DNA of 40,778 nucleotides from Donghicola sp036139795 (GTDB lineage: Bacteria; Pseudomonadota; Alphaproteobacteria; Rhodobacterales; Rhodobacteraceae), in contig JAYZYX010000165.1 of NCBI GenBank assembly GCA_036139795.1, forward strand, positions 1 to 40,778, given 5' to 3'. The position numbers were made by a program, and so were the translations under genes. The first letter of the stretch is position 1, and every line of letters begins with the position of its first letter. Positions 23,464-31,447 of this stretch are shown here, piece after piece. Under the pieces are notes generated by a model that saw only the letters and a program-made list of their open reading frames with translations, was not told the origin of the DNA and searched no databases.

Positions 23464-23491
23464 AAAAGGGCGCCCGCTGTGGCGCCCTTTT
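23464..23491. terminator. Terminator hairpin behind the DegP-type gene
   Basis: AAAAGGGCGCC (23464-23474) and GGCGCCCTTTT (23481-23491) form a perfect 11-bp stem with a six-base loop, followed by T residues on the plus strand. It lies between converging genes, with A/T flanks on both sides, and can serve both directions. Confidence 0.88.
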
Positions 23492-23509
23492 TCGTTCCAG
23501 TGCTGGCAA

Positions 23510-24022
23510 TCAGCGGGCAAAAACCTCGCGCCCGTAGGCGACTAGGCCCAGACTGCGGGCGGCCTCAAGGCTCAGGATATCACTGTCCAGCCCCTGGGCC
23601 TGTTGCAGCTTCAGAATGGCTTGCCGCGTGCGCGCGTCCAATACCCCGTCCAATGCCCCGCTCAGATAACCCCGCGCATGCAGTGCCCGCTGGAGCGAGG
23701 CGATAAAGTCCGGCGTCATCTCGCTTTCGCAAGGGGTGCGGAACCAGATTTCCTGCCGCTCTTCCACGATCGTCTGGCGGGTCTCGGTCTGGTAAACAGG
23801 GGCCGCCCCGCTGTCCGAGATCAAGACCTGCTCGGTCACCGTTTCGATCACCGCCGGTTTCGTCTCTAGCCCCCAGCAGGTGCCGGGTTCCCGATCCGGC
23901 GCAGGGCCGTAGGCGTGAAGGGCAATTTCAGGGGTCTCTTCGGGCAGGGAAAACGGCGGCGCACTGTCCCCGCATCCTGTCAACAAGACGGATGCCAAGA
24001 TCGCCGAACCCGTTTTACGCAT
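23510..24022 (-). CDS. Lipoprotein with C-terminal peptidoglycan-binding domain
   Basis: 170 residues with a lipoprotein signal (MRKTGSAILASVLLTGC; lipobox LTGC, Cys 17). The middle part has CWGLETKPAVIETVTEQVLI and repeated ET/QT segments (ETRQTIVEERQEIWF). The last 65 residues (FIASLQRALHARGYLSGALDGVLDARTRQAILKLQQAQGL) are a peptidoglycan-binding domain of the PG_binding_1 type, with the LxxRGYLSGxxDGVxDxxTRxAxxxxQ pattern. Likely an outer-membrane lipoprotein touching the cell wall. It converges on the DegP-type gene; AGGAT precedes the ATG. The specific role is unknown. Confidence 0.82.
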   Translation of the reverse strand: MRKTGSAILASVLLTGCGDSAPPFSLPEETPEIALHAYGPAPDREPGTCWGLETKPAVIETVTEQVLISDSGAAPVYQTETRQTIVEERQEIWFRTPCESEMTPDFIASLQRALHARGYLSGALDGVLDARTRQAILKLQQAQGLDSDILSLEAARSLGLVAYGREVFAR

Positions 24023-24181
24023 GGAATTATCCTGTATTTCAGGCCGCTAGCCCCGTTTTGCTGCACATTAGCGCGAGATTTAGGTGACGAACAGCCTGCT
24101 TGTGGCAAAGCGCCACTTCTCACTGGCGAACGAAGAAGGCATTGATTAGGTAAGATGCGAACAGCAAGGGAATACCAGCAA

Positions 24182-24505
24182 ATGGCCAAAATCACTTACA
24201 TCGAGCATTCCGGCAAAGAACATGTGGTCGACGTTGCAAACGGTCTGACCGTGATGGAAGGCGCCCGCGACAACGGCATTCCAGGGATCGAGGCTGACTG
24301 CGGCGGCGCCTGTGCCTGCTCGACCTGCCATGTCTATGTGGATGAAGCTTGGGTAGAGAAACTGCCCGCCAAGGACATGATGGAAGAGGACATGCTGGAC
24401 TTTGCCTATCAGCCCGACCCCGCACGCTCGCGCCTGACCTGCCAGATCAAAGTCACCGACGCGGTTGACGGTCTGGTTGTGCACCTGCCCGAAAAGCAGA
24501 TCTGA
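24182..24505 (+). CDS. 2Fe-2S ferredoxin, adrenodoxin/ISC type
   Basis: 107 residues from the ATG at 24182 (MAKITYIEHSGKEHVVDV). Cluster ligands are Cys 40, 46 and 49 (CGGACACSTC, a CX5CX2C pattern; Cys 44 is extra) and Cys 87 (RLTCQIKV). The AWVEKLPAKDMMEEDMLDFAY segment between them is the acidic helix typical of vertebrate-type (adrenodoxin, Fdx) ferredoxins. It passes single electrons, for example to iron-sulfur assembly or P450-type partners. The acidic loop and small size give a cytoplasmic carrier. No isc or suf gene is nearby. An FG-GAP protein gene follows after two bases. Confidence 0.92.
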   Translation: MAKITYIEHSGKEHVVDVANGLTVMEGARDNGIPGIEADCGGACACSTCHVYVDEAWVEKLPAKDMMEEDMLDFAYQPDPARSRLTCQIKVTDAVDGLVVHLPEKQI

Positions 24506-24507
24506 TC

Positions 24508-25230
24508 ATGCTTGCGCGGCTGGCCATCTTGCTTGCTATGGCCGCCGCACCCGCTGCGGCGGAACAAATCACCGGTGCGACCTATAGCGGAGAAACCACT
24601 CGCTATCCGCACGGCGCCCTTGGCGATCCCGTCGAACATGACAGTCTGACGGTCACAACGGATCAGGGGCGCAGCCTCACCCTCCGATGGTCCGATCAGA
24701 TCGTCTTTGAGGACACCACCCCCCGCCTTGCCGATCTTGACGGCGACGGCGCACCCGAAGTCCTTACCGTCGAAAGCCACGAAACCTTCGGCGCACGCCT
24801 CGCGATCTACCGCTTGCACAATGATGCTCTCGGCCTCGCGGCGGCCACCCCGTTCATCGGGCAGCGCTTCCGTTGGCTTTCGGTCATTGGTGCGGCAGAC
24901 CTCGACGGGGATGGCAAGACAGAGATCGCCTATATCGACCGTCCCCATCTGGCCAAAACCCTGCGCATCTGGCGCTATGAAACCACAGGCAACAAAGCGA
25001 CCCTAACGCCTGTCGCAGACCTCGAAGGCCTCACCAACCACCAGATCGGCTGGGACTATATTCTTGGCGGCATCCGCACCTGCGGAAGCCAGCCAGAAAT
25101 CATCACCGCCGATGCAGACTGGACCCAAATCCAGTCCACCACCCTCAGCGGCGAAACCCTCAGGGCCAAATCTATCGCGCCCTACACAGGCCCTAAAAGC
25201 ATTCAGGGCGCGCTAGAGTGCACGCCCTGA
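24508..25230 (+). CDS. Exported FG-GAP/VCBS repeat protein
   Basis: 240 residues with a signal peptide (MLARLAILLAMAAAPAAAEQ, cleavage near residue 18). Two calcium-binding-like FG-GAP/VCBS segments are visible: RLADLDGDGAPEVLTVES near 75-92 and GAADLDGDGKTEIAYIDRPH near 130-149. The repeat number suggests a partial beta-propeller. No enzyme motif was seen. It lies two bases behind a cytoplasmic ferredoxin gene, an odd partner, so co-transcription is likely but a shared function is not implied. I believe similar small VCBS-type proteins occur in Rhodobacterales; the role is unknown. The first copy of the mosaic intergenic element follows its stop by one base. Confidence 0.8.
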   Translation: MLARLAILLAMAAAPAAAEQITGATYSGETTRYPHGALGDPVEHDSLTVTTDQGRSLTLRWSDQIVFEDTTPRLADLDGDGAPEVLTVESHETFGARLAIYRLHNDALGLAAATPFIGQRFRWLSVIGAADLDGDGKTEIAYIDRPHLAKTLRIWRYETTGNKATLTPVADLEGLTNHQIGWDYILGGIRTCGSQPEIITADADWTQIQSTTLSGETLRAKSIAPYTGPKSIQGALECTP

Positions 25231-25304
25231 CTTCATCTTGGTAAAAATACCTCGGGGGAATTGGCGCCCTTTAGGGCGCCAAGGGGGCAGAGCCCCTTAT
25301 CCCA
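25231..25304 (+). repeat. Mosaic intergenic element, copy 1 (head, hairpin, GC tail)
   Basis: The head CTTCATCTTGG...CTCGGGGGA (25231-25259) matches the copy at 29746-29774 in 27 of 29 positions. A private hairpin TTGGCGCCC-TTTA-GGGCGCCAA (25261-25282) follows, then the shared tail GGGGGCAGAGCCCC (25283-25296) and ATCCCA (25299-25304). The tail runs into the last codons of the converging purD gene. The element is probably a two-way transcription stop or REP-like repeat. Confidence 0.75.
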
Positions 25305-26562
25305 GCTGATGCCAGCCGATATCGCGGCGGCAGAACCCCTGCGGCCAGTCGATGGCGTCCACCATGCCATAGGCACGGTCGCGGGCCTCGGCCAGCGAAT
25401 CCCCACGCGCAGTGACATTCAGCACACGGCCACCATTTGCGGTGATCTTGCCATCCACCAGCTTGGTCCCCGCATGGAACACCATGTTGCTGCTGTCCTC
25501 GGGCAGCGCGTCCAGCCCGCCAATGATCGAACCCTTTTCATAGGCACCGGGATAGCCCTCGGCGGCCATCACCACGGTCATCGCGTGATCTTCGGCCCAG
25601 TTTACAGTCATCTCGGACAGACGGCCTTCGGCACAGGCCTGCATCAGGTCAAGCGCCTGCGCGCCAAGACGCATCATCAGCACCTGACATTCGGGGTCGC
25701 CGAAGCGGACGTTGTATTCCACTAGACGGGGCTGGCTGTTCTCGATCATCAGACCCACATAGAGCACGCCCGAATAAGGGGTGCCGCGGCGGGCCATCTC
25801 GGCCATCGTCGGGCGCACGATCTCTTCCAGTGCCTTGTCGGTCACCGCATCATCCATGATCGGCGCAGGGCTGTAGGCACCCATGCCGCCGGTGTTCGGG
25901 CCGGTATCGCCTTCGCCCACGCGCTTGTGGTCCTGCGCCGTGCCGACGGGCAGCACCCGATCGCCATCCACCAGAACGAAAAAGCTGGCTTCCTCGCCGG
26001 TCATGAACTCTTCGATCACCACTTCCGCGCCAGCCGCGCCGAAGGCGCCACCGAACATATCGTCAATGGCGTCCAGCGCTTCTTTTTCTTCCATCGCCAC
26101 GATCACGCCTTTGCCAGCGGCCAGACCATCGGCCTTCACCACGATGGGCGCGCCTTGCTCGCGGATATAGGCCTTGGCAGGCTCGGCTTCGGTGAAACGG
26201 GCATAGGCCGCCGTGGGCGCACCCACCGCATCACAGATCTCTTTGGTAAAGCTCTTCGAGGCCTCCAGACGCGCCGCCGCCTGATTGGGGCCGAACACCG
26301 GAAAGCCTGCCTCGCGCAGACGATCACCAACACCGGCGGCCAAGGGCGCTTCGGGGCCGATGATGACCAGATCAATGGCTTCGGCCTCGGCGAACTGCAC
26401 GACGGCAGAGGGGTCTTCGGCGTTCAGAGCGGCGCATGTGGCCACTTGCGCGATGCCCGCATTGCCGGGGGCGACGATCAGTTTATCGCATTTGGGGTTC
26501 TGGGACACGGCCCACGCCAACGCATGTTCGCGGCCACCGCCGCCGAGGATCAGGATGTTCAT
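25297..26562 (-). CDS. purD: Phosphoribosylamine-glycine ligase (GAR synthetase)
   Basis: 421 residues. The N-terminal PurD signature is MNILILGGGGREHALAWAV. The ATP-grasp domain follows, with APIVVKADGLAAGKGVIVA near 140-158, VVIEEFMTGEEASFFVLVDG near 187, and the metal/glycine-site segment RLVEYNVRFGDPECQVLMMRL near 287-307. It ligates glycine to phosphoribosylamine in purine synthesis. The length is standard (about 420-430). GGGAG precedes the ATG. The gene is divergent from xseA (72-base gap). The last two codons (Gly and stop) lie inside the tail of the repeat element, so the C-terminus has been shaped by it. Confidence 0.96.
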   Translation of the reverse strand: MNILILGGGGREHALAWAVSQNPKCDKLIVAPGNAGIAQVATCAALNAEDPSAVVQFAEAEAIDLVIIGPEAPLAAGVGDRLREAGFPVFGPNQAAARLEASKSFTKEICDAVGAPTAAYARFTEAEPAKAYIREQGAPIVVKADGLAAGKGVIVAMEEKEALDAIDDMFGGAFGAAGAEVVIEEFMTGEEASFFVLVDGDRVLPVGTAQDHKRVGEGDTGPNTGGMGAYSPAPIMDDAVTDKALEEIVRPTMAEMARRGTPYSGVLYVGLMIENSQPRLVEYNVRFGDPECQVLMMRLGAQALDLMQACAEGRLSEMTVNWAEDHAMTVVMAAEGYPGAYEKGSIIGGLDALPEDSSNMVFHAGTKLVDGKITANGGRVLNVTARGDSLAEARDRAYGMVDAIDWPQGFCRRDIGWHQLG

Positions 26563-26634
26563 GGGCTACTCCCGCTTGGGTTTTCGTTGCGGGCGTTCTA
26601 GTTTGTGAACCGAGCAGTGACAAGCGAGGGCCGC

Positions 26635-28179
26635 ATGGACCTTTTCGAAGATGACGCAACAGGGGGAAATGCCCCCGAATTTACCGTTTCCGAGATCTCC
26701 GGAGCGGTCAAACGCATGGTCGAAGGCGAATTCAGCCACATAAAGATTCGCGGCGAAGTGGGCCGCGTCAGCTTTCCGCGATCAGGTCATGTCTATCTGG
26801 ACCTCAAAGATGACCGCTCGGTTCTGGCCTCGGTGATCTGGAAAGGTGTTGCCAGCCGTCTGGAAACCCGCCCCGAAGAGGGGCTAGAGGTGATCGCCAC
26901 GGGCCGTCTGACCACCTTCCCCGGCCAGTCGAAATACCAGATGGTGATCGAGGATATGCGCCCCGCCGGTATGGGTGCCTTGATGGCCATGCTGGAGGCC
27001 CGCAAGAAAAAGCTTGAGGCCGAAGGACTGTTCGATCCCGCCCGCAAGCGCCCGCTGCCTTACCTGCCCGAAGTCATCGGTGTTGTGACCTCGCCCTCGG
27101 GCGCGGTGATCCGCGATATTCTGCACCGCCTGCGCGACCGCTTCCCGCGCAAGGTGCTGATCTGGCCGGTCGCCGTGCAAGGCAACCAATGCGCCCCCGA
27201 AGTCACCCGCGCCATCGAAGGTTTTAACCGTCTGACCCCCGGCGGTGCGCTGCCCCGTCCTGATCTGCTGATCGTAGCCCGTGGGGGCGGCTCGATCGAA
27301 GACCTCTGGGGCTTTAACGAAGAATCCGTCGCCCGCGCGGCGGCAGCTTCGGATATTCCGCTGATCTCGGCGGTGGGGCATGAAACCGATACCACGCTGA
27401 TCGACTATGTCAGTGACCGCCGCGCACCTACGCCCACGGCTGCGGCTGAACTGGCGGTGCCGGTGCGGCTGGAGTTGATGGCATGGCTGGACGGGCAGGG
27501 CGCCCGCCTGACCCGTGGGTTAGAGCGTGATCTGACCCAACGCGGCCAGCGCCTGCGCGATCTGTCCCGCGCCTTGCCGCGACCCGAGCGTCTGGTGGAA
27601 ACCGCCCGCCAGCGCCTTGACTATGCGGGCGACCGTCTGCCCGCCGCCTTGCGCCGCGGCGTAGACCGTCACCGTCTGGCCCTGTCGGATCTGTCGGGCA
27701 GCCTGCGCCCCGCCACCCTGCGCCGCGCCGTTGCCCATGAGGCGCAGCGCGTTTCCAACGCCGCCGCCCGCCTGACGCCTGCCCAAAGCCGCCTGATCGC
27801 GGCTCGGTCCGAGGCCCTGTCAGCCCGCGCTGCCCGTCTGCGCCCGGAGGCGCTGGTGGCAGATATCACCCGCAAGCAAACCGAACTGGAACGCCTGACC
27901 CAACGCCTGATCGATGCGCAATCCCGTCTGGCGCGCCAGCAGCAGGACCGGATCACTGCCGCATCGCGCCTGCTGGATACGCTGAGCTACCGCAAAACGC
28001 TTGAGCGGGGCTACGCAGTGGTCCGTTCCGGCGATGGGGTCATCACCTCGTCCGAACAGGCAAAAGCTGCCACCCGCCTTGAAATCGAATTCGCCGACGG
28101 GCGCTTTGCCGTGGGCAGCGCCCCCGCAAAATCGCGCAAATCCAAGGACGAGCCGCCCCAGCAAGGCAGCCTCTTCTAA
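26635..28179 (+). CDS. xseA: Exodeoxyribonuclease VII large subunit
   Basis: 514 residues from the ATG at 26635 (MDLFEDDATGG), preceded by GCGAGGG; an upstream GTG (26605) is less likely. The N-terminal OB-fold (FTVSEISGAVKRMVEGEFSHIKIRGEVGRVS near 16-46) binds single-stranded DNA. The catalytic domain shows VVTSPSGAVIRDILHRLRDRFP near 145-166, LIVARGGGSIEDLWGFNEESVARA near 213-236 and SAVGHETDTTLIDYVSDRRAPTPTAAAE near 246-273. The C-terminal third is a long coiled coil rich in Arg/Ala/Leu, longer than in Escherichia coli XseA (456), ending in SRKSKDEPPQQGSLF. It trims single-stranded DNA with XseB, whose gene is not in the window. Confidence 0.95.
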   Translation: MDLFEDDATGGNAPEFTVSEISGAVKRMVEGEFSHIKIRGEVGRVSFPRSGHVYLDLKDDRSVLASVIWKGVASRLETRPEEGLEVIATGRLTTFPGQSKYQMVIEDMRPAGMGALMAMLEARKKKLEAEGLFDPARKRPLPYLPEVIGVVTSPSGAVIRDILHRLRDRFPRKVLIWPVAVQGNQCAPEVTRAIEGFNRLTPGGALPRPDLLIVARGGGSIEDLWGFNEESVARAAAASDIPLISAVGHETDTTLIDYVSDRRAPTPTAAAELAVPVRLELMAWLDGQGARLTRGLERDLTQRGQRLRDLSRALPRPERLVETARQRLDYAGDRLPAALRRGVDRHRLALSDLSGSLRPATLRRAVAHEAQRVSNAAARLTPAQSRLIAARSEALSARAARLRPEALVADITRKQTELERLTQRLIDAQSRLARQQQDRITAASRLLDTLSYRKTLERGYAVVRSGDGVITSSEQAKAATRLEIEFADGRFAVGSAPAKSRKSKDEPPQQGSLF

Positions 28180-28180
28180 G

Positions 28181-28573
28181 TCACACGCCGGGCACACCAT
28201 CCGCGCAGTCCAGCGGGGCTGCGCGGGGAGTGATCGTATATCGCTTGTCGCCGTCAGGGGCGCTGACGAACTGCGCGCTCATGCCCTCTCCATCAGGGGC
28301 AAAGGCCCAACACTGGGCCTCATCGCGCCCTTCGTGCTCAAAACAGATGGCGCCGTCCTGCGGATACCAGCGCCCGCCAAAACAGCGTCCATCCAGAAAG
28401 GACCAGACCACGCGGCGATCTGCCAAATAGGTCTCGGCCCCGAAGACAACCCCGCCAAGGCTGTATTCAAAGGTGCGTCCAGCCACATGGGCCTCGAACG
28501 CGGCCCCGTCCATGGGCGCGGCAGCCGCAGGCCCTGTGGCCAGCATGATCAGAATTCCAAGTCTCGGGCTCAT
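28181..28573 (-). CDS. Small exported protein with paired cysteines (hypothetical, Rhodobacterales-type)
   Basis: 130 residues from the ATG at 28573 (MSPRLGILIMLATGPAAAAP), with GGAAGG as ribosome binding site. The signal peptide is cleaved near residue 19. The mature part is compact: FEAHVAGRTFEYSLGGVVFGAETYL, then RVVWSFLDGRCFGGRWYPQDGAICFEHEG and EAQCWAFAPDGEGM. Four cysteines and several Trp/Tyr/Gly positions suggest a disulfide-bonded beta domain. I recall similar hypothetical proteins in this group but know no function. It converges on xseA with one base between the stops, and its start region lies just ahead of ftsY on the other strand. Confidence 0.75.
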   Translation of the reverse strand: MSPRLGILIMLATGPAAAAPMDGAAFEAHVAGRTFEYSLGGVVFGAETYLADRRVVWSFLDGRCFGGRWYPQDGAICFEHEGRDEAQCWAFAPDGEGMSAQFVSAPDGDKRYTITPRAAPLDCADGVPGV

Positions 28574-28685
28574 TGCACCTTCCTGCACTCAGCCAACTGT
28601 AATCCGATACATTTGCCCTGTCGCCCTGCCTTTTCTTTCGCGCCCAGAAGGTTTACCTGTGTCTCAGCCCAGAAAAGGACGTCCC

Positions 28686-29744
28686 ATGGCTTTTTTCCGC
28701 AAGCTTCGCGACCGTATGTTCAAATCCTCGTCCAAGCTGGATCAGGGGCTTGAGGCACTGATCGAGGATGGCGCAGACGAAGACACCTCCGAGGTAGAGG
28801 CCCCCGTCGCCGCACCGGCCCAAAGCACGGCTCAAAGTGCCCCTGCTGCCGCCCCAAGCCAGCCTGCCCGCGGCGGTCTGCTCTCGCGCATTACAGGCGG
28901 TGACAACACTCCGCGCCGGACCCTCGACGATGACATGCTCGAAGAGCTGGAGGACCTGCTGGTCGCCTCTGATATGGGTGTGGAAACCGCGCAGCGCGTG
29001 GCCGCGAACCTTGCCGCAGGCCACATGGGCCAGCGTCTCAGCCAGCATCAGGTCAAAGAGCTTCTGGCCAAGGAAATCGCCCGCATCATGGAAGGCGTCG
29101 CGCGCCCCCTGCCGATCTACCCCAAGCGCCCGCAAGTGGTGCTGGTGGTCGGCGTGAACGGCTCGGGCAAAACCACGACCATTGGCAAGCTTGCCAGCCA
29201 GTTCAAAGCGGCCGGTAAGAACGTGGTGATCGCCGCCGGTGACACCTTCCGCGCTGCCGCTGTCGAACAGCTTCAGGTCTGGGGCCAGCGCGCCGATGTG
29301 CCGGTCCTCACTGCCCCCGAAGGCTCTGACCCCGCGAGCCTTGCCTACGAGGCTATGACAAAGGCCGAAGCTACAGGCGCTGACCTTCTGATGATCGATA
29401 CGGCAGGCCGCCTGCAAAACCGTTCCGACCTGATGGAAGAACTGGCAAAGATCGTCCGCGTCATTCGCAAGAAAGACCCTGAATCGCCCCACAACACGCT
29501 GCTGGTTCTGGACGCAACAACTGGCCAGAACGCACTGGCGCAGGTGGAAATCTTCAAGCAGATCGCCGATGTTTCGGGTCTCGTGATGACCAAACTCGAC
29601 GGCACCGCCCGCGGCGGCGTTCTTGTCGCACTGGCGGACCGCTTCGGCCTGCCGATCCACGCCATCGGGGTGGGTGAACAGATCGATGATCTGGACGCCT
29701 TTGATCCGGACGATTTTGCCCGCGCGCTGGTCGGCCTCGACTGA
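28686..29744 (+). CDS. ftsY: Signal recognition particle receptor FtsY
   Basis: 352 residues from the ATG at 28686 (MAFFRKLRDRMFKSSSKLDQGLEALIEDG), with AAAAGGA upstream. A short acidic/Ala-rich A region (EDTSEVEAPVAAPAQ) precedes the NG domain. GTPase motifs are G1 GVNGSGKTTTIGKL near 157, the DTFRAAAVEQLQ box near 189, G3 DTAGRLQNR near 238 and G4 TKLDGTARGG near 301. FtsY docks the SRP-ribosome complex at the inner membrane. The N-terminal extension is shorter than in Escherichia coli, as is common in alphaproteobacteria. The second copy of the mosaic intergenic element follows the stop by one base. Confidence 0.95.
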   Translation: MAFFRKLRDRMFKSSSKLDQGLEALIEDGADEDTSEVEAPVAAPAQSTAQSAPAAAPSQPARGGLLSRITGGDNTPRRTLDDDMLEELEDLLVASDMGVETAQRVAANLAAGHMGQRLSQHQVKELLAKEIARIMEGVARPLPIYPKRPQVVLVVGVNGSGKTTTIGKLASQFKAAGKNVVIAAGDTFRAAAVEQLQVWGQRADVPVLTAPEGSDPASLAYEAMTKAEATGADLLMIDTAGRLQNRSDLMEELAKIVRVIRKKDPESPHNTLLVLDATTGQNALAQVEIFKQIADVSGLVMTKLDGTARGGVLVALADRFGLPIHAIGVGEQIDDLDAFDPDDFARALVGLD

Positions 29745-29745
29745 T

Positions 29746-29811
29746 CTTCATCTTGGCATAAATACCTCGGGGGAGGCCGCTTGCGGCCGGGGGCAGCGCC
29801 CCCTGATCCCA
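29746..29811 (+). repeat. Mosaic intergenic element, copy 2 (head, hairpin, GC tail)
   Basis: The head (29746-29774) matches copy 1 in 27 of 29 positions. The private hairpin is GGCCGC-TT-GCGGCC (29775-29788). The tail GGGGGC-AGC-GCCCCC (29789-29803) followed by ATCCCA (29806-29811) matches the tail of copy 1. It sits between ftsY and an EamA transporter gene on the same strand. Confidence 0.75.
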
Positions 29812-29839
29812 ACCGTGCCCACATTACGGAACCCCCAAC

Positions 29840-30742
29840 TTGAGCGCTTGGCTTCAATCACTCGAAGGCACCGACGCAGGCCACCAACTGGCGCTGCTCT
29901 TGGCGATTGCCGCAGCGATCCTGCATGCGTTCTTCGGAGCACTGCAAAAGGGGCGTCATGATCCGTGGATCAGCCGAGGGGCCATCGATCTCAGCTACGG
30001 CCTGATGGCCGCGCCCTTTGCCCTGTTTGTCGTGACGTGGCCCGAGGCCCATATGTGGCCGATCTTTGCAGGCATGTTCCTGATCCATCTGGCCTACAAG
30101 CTGTTGCAAGCCATGGCCTATACCCGTGGCGCCTACACTGTGGTCTATCCGGTGGTGCGCGGGACCGGTCCTCTCTTCGCGGTCATCGGCGCCTTCCTGA
30201 TCTTTGGCGAGACCTTCAGCCTGATCCAATGGGGCGGGGTGGGGGTACTGCTCGCGGGGATTTTCGGTCTGGCGATCTATAATCTGCGGACCATCGATGT
30301 GGCGCGGGACACGCTGGTCTCGGCCCTTGGTTTTGCGGTGGTCACGGGGTTTTTCGTGGCGCTTTACACCACCTATGACGCCTATGGCATCCGCGCGACA
30401 CAAGACCCGTTCACATTCCTTGCATGGTTTTTCTTTCTGGACGGTCTGGCGATGCCGGTGATCTCGGCTGTCCGCTGGCGTAAAATGGCGGTCAAGCCTG
30501 ACCTTGGGCCGCTGGCCGTCAGGGGCATTATAGGCGGGCTGATTGCATTCGGCAGCTTTGGCGCCATTATGCTGGCGACCCGTCTGGATAAAGTGGGCGA
30601 GGCAGCTGTCTTGCGCGAAACCTCAACCGTTTTTGCCGCGGCAATCGGCTGGATCGTGTTGGGGGAAAAAGTCGGCCCGCGCCGCATCGGGCTGATGTCC
30701 CTGATCGCGCTCGGGGCAATCATTGTTGAATTCGGAGGATGA
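29840..30742 (+). CDS. EamA/DMT-family transporter, TTG start
   Basis: 300 residues with about ten membrane spans in two EamA repeats (QLALLLAIAAAILHAFFGALQKGRHDPW near 16; FAVVTGFFVALYTTYDAYGIRATQDP near 155). The N-terminal AAILHAFFGALQK and TVVYPVVRGTGPLFAVIGAFLIFGE are typical of DMT proteins. The substrate is unknown. The start is TTG at 29840, with ACGGA about eleven bases upstream; the next in-frame Met would remove the first span. It lies behind the repeat element and its stop overlaps the first possible start of the yciB-type gene, suggesting co-transcription. Confidence 0.85.
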   Translation: MSAWLQSLEGTDAGHQLALLLAIAAAILHAFFGALQKGRHDPWISRGAIDLSYGLMAAPFALFVVTWPEAHMWPIFAGMFLIHLAYKLLQAMAYTRGAYTVVYPVVRGTGPLFAVIGAFLIFGETFSLIQWGGVGVLLAGIFGLAIYNLRTIDVARDTLVSALGFAVVTGFFVALYTTYDAYGIRATQDPFTFLAWFFFLDGLAMPVISAVRWRKMAVKPDLGPLAVRGIIGGLIAFGSFGAIMLATRLDKVGEAAVLRETSTVFAAAIGWIVLGEKVGPRRIGLMSLIALGAIIVEFGG

Positions 30743-30750
30743 CACATCCC

Positions 30751-31356
30751 ATGGCAACGGCGAAAAAGATCAATCCGATGGTGAAAACCGCGTTGGAGCT
30801 TGGCCCGGTTCTGGCCTTCTTTGCGGCCTATGTGCTGCTGAAGGACAAGACGTTTGAGGTTGGCGGCCAGACCTATGACGGTTTTATCGCGGTCACCGCA
30901 GGGTTTATCCCCGTGCTGGTCATCTGCACCTTGATCCTGTGGCGTCTGACCGGCCATCTGTCAAAGATGCAGATCGTGACGCTGGTTCTGGTGGTGGTTT
31001 TCGGCGGTCTCTCGGTCTGGCTGAATGATGATCGGTTCTTCAAGATGAAGCCGACCCTGATCTATCTGATCTTTGGCGGTCTTCTTGGCTTTGGTCTCTT
31101 GCGCGGGCAGAGCTATCTGCGGGTCGTCATGGAAGAGGTCATGCCCCTTGAGCATGAAGGTTGGATGATCCTGACCCGCCGTGTTTGCGCGTTCTTCATC
31201 GGCCTCGCGATCCTGAATGAGGTGATCTGGCGGACCCAAAGCACCGAGACTTGGGTCAGCTTCAAGACTTTCGGTCTGACCATCGCGATCTTTGCCTTCT
31301 TCATGGCGCAGGGAAAGCTGTTCCAGAAATACGGGATCGAAAAGGCCGAGGACTAA
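30751..31356 (+). CDS. YciB/IspZ family inner-membrane protein (septation protein A)
   Basis: 201 residues from the ATG at 30751. An earlier in-frame ATG at 30739 overlaps the previous stop, but GGAGG (30734-30738) abuts it, whereas that site is usable, at 12 bases, for the chosen start. There are five to six membrane spans, with the family motifs LELGPVLAFFAAYVL near 14, FGGLSVWLNDDRFFKMKPTLIYLIFGG near 84-110 and FIGLAILNEVIWRTQSTETWVSFKTFG near 150-176. YciB (IspZ) is needed for normal cell envelope and septum formation in some bacteria; the exact activity is unclear. A strong hairpin (31385-31407) ends the unit. Confidence 0.92.
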   Translation: MATAKKINPMVKTALELGPVLAFFAAYVLLKDKTFEVGGQTYDGFIAVTAGFIPVLVICTLILWRLTGHLSKMQIVTLVLVVVFGGLSVWLNDDRFFKMKPTLIYLIFGGLLGFGLLRGQSYLRVVMEEVMPLEHEGWMILTRRVCAFFIGLAILNEVIWRTQSTETWVSFKTFGLTIAIFAFFMAQGKLFQKYGIEKAED

Positions 31357-31384
31357 GCCTCCTGATCTTTTCTTATCAAACGGT

Positions 31385-31407
31385 ATGCGGCCCCATGTGG
31401 GCCGCAT
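31385..31407 (+). terminator. Terminator hairpin behind the yciB-type gene
   Basis: ATGCGGCCC (31385-31393) and GGGCCGCAT (31399-31407) form a perfect 9-bp stem with loop CATGT, followed by TCTGTTTTCTT. It lies 28 bases behind the stop and between converging genes. Confidence 0.82.
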
Positions 31408-31447
31408 TCTGTTTTCTTGGTTTGCAATGGCGGGGCGATGCGCTGCT

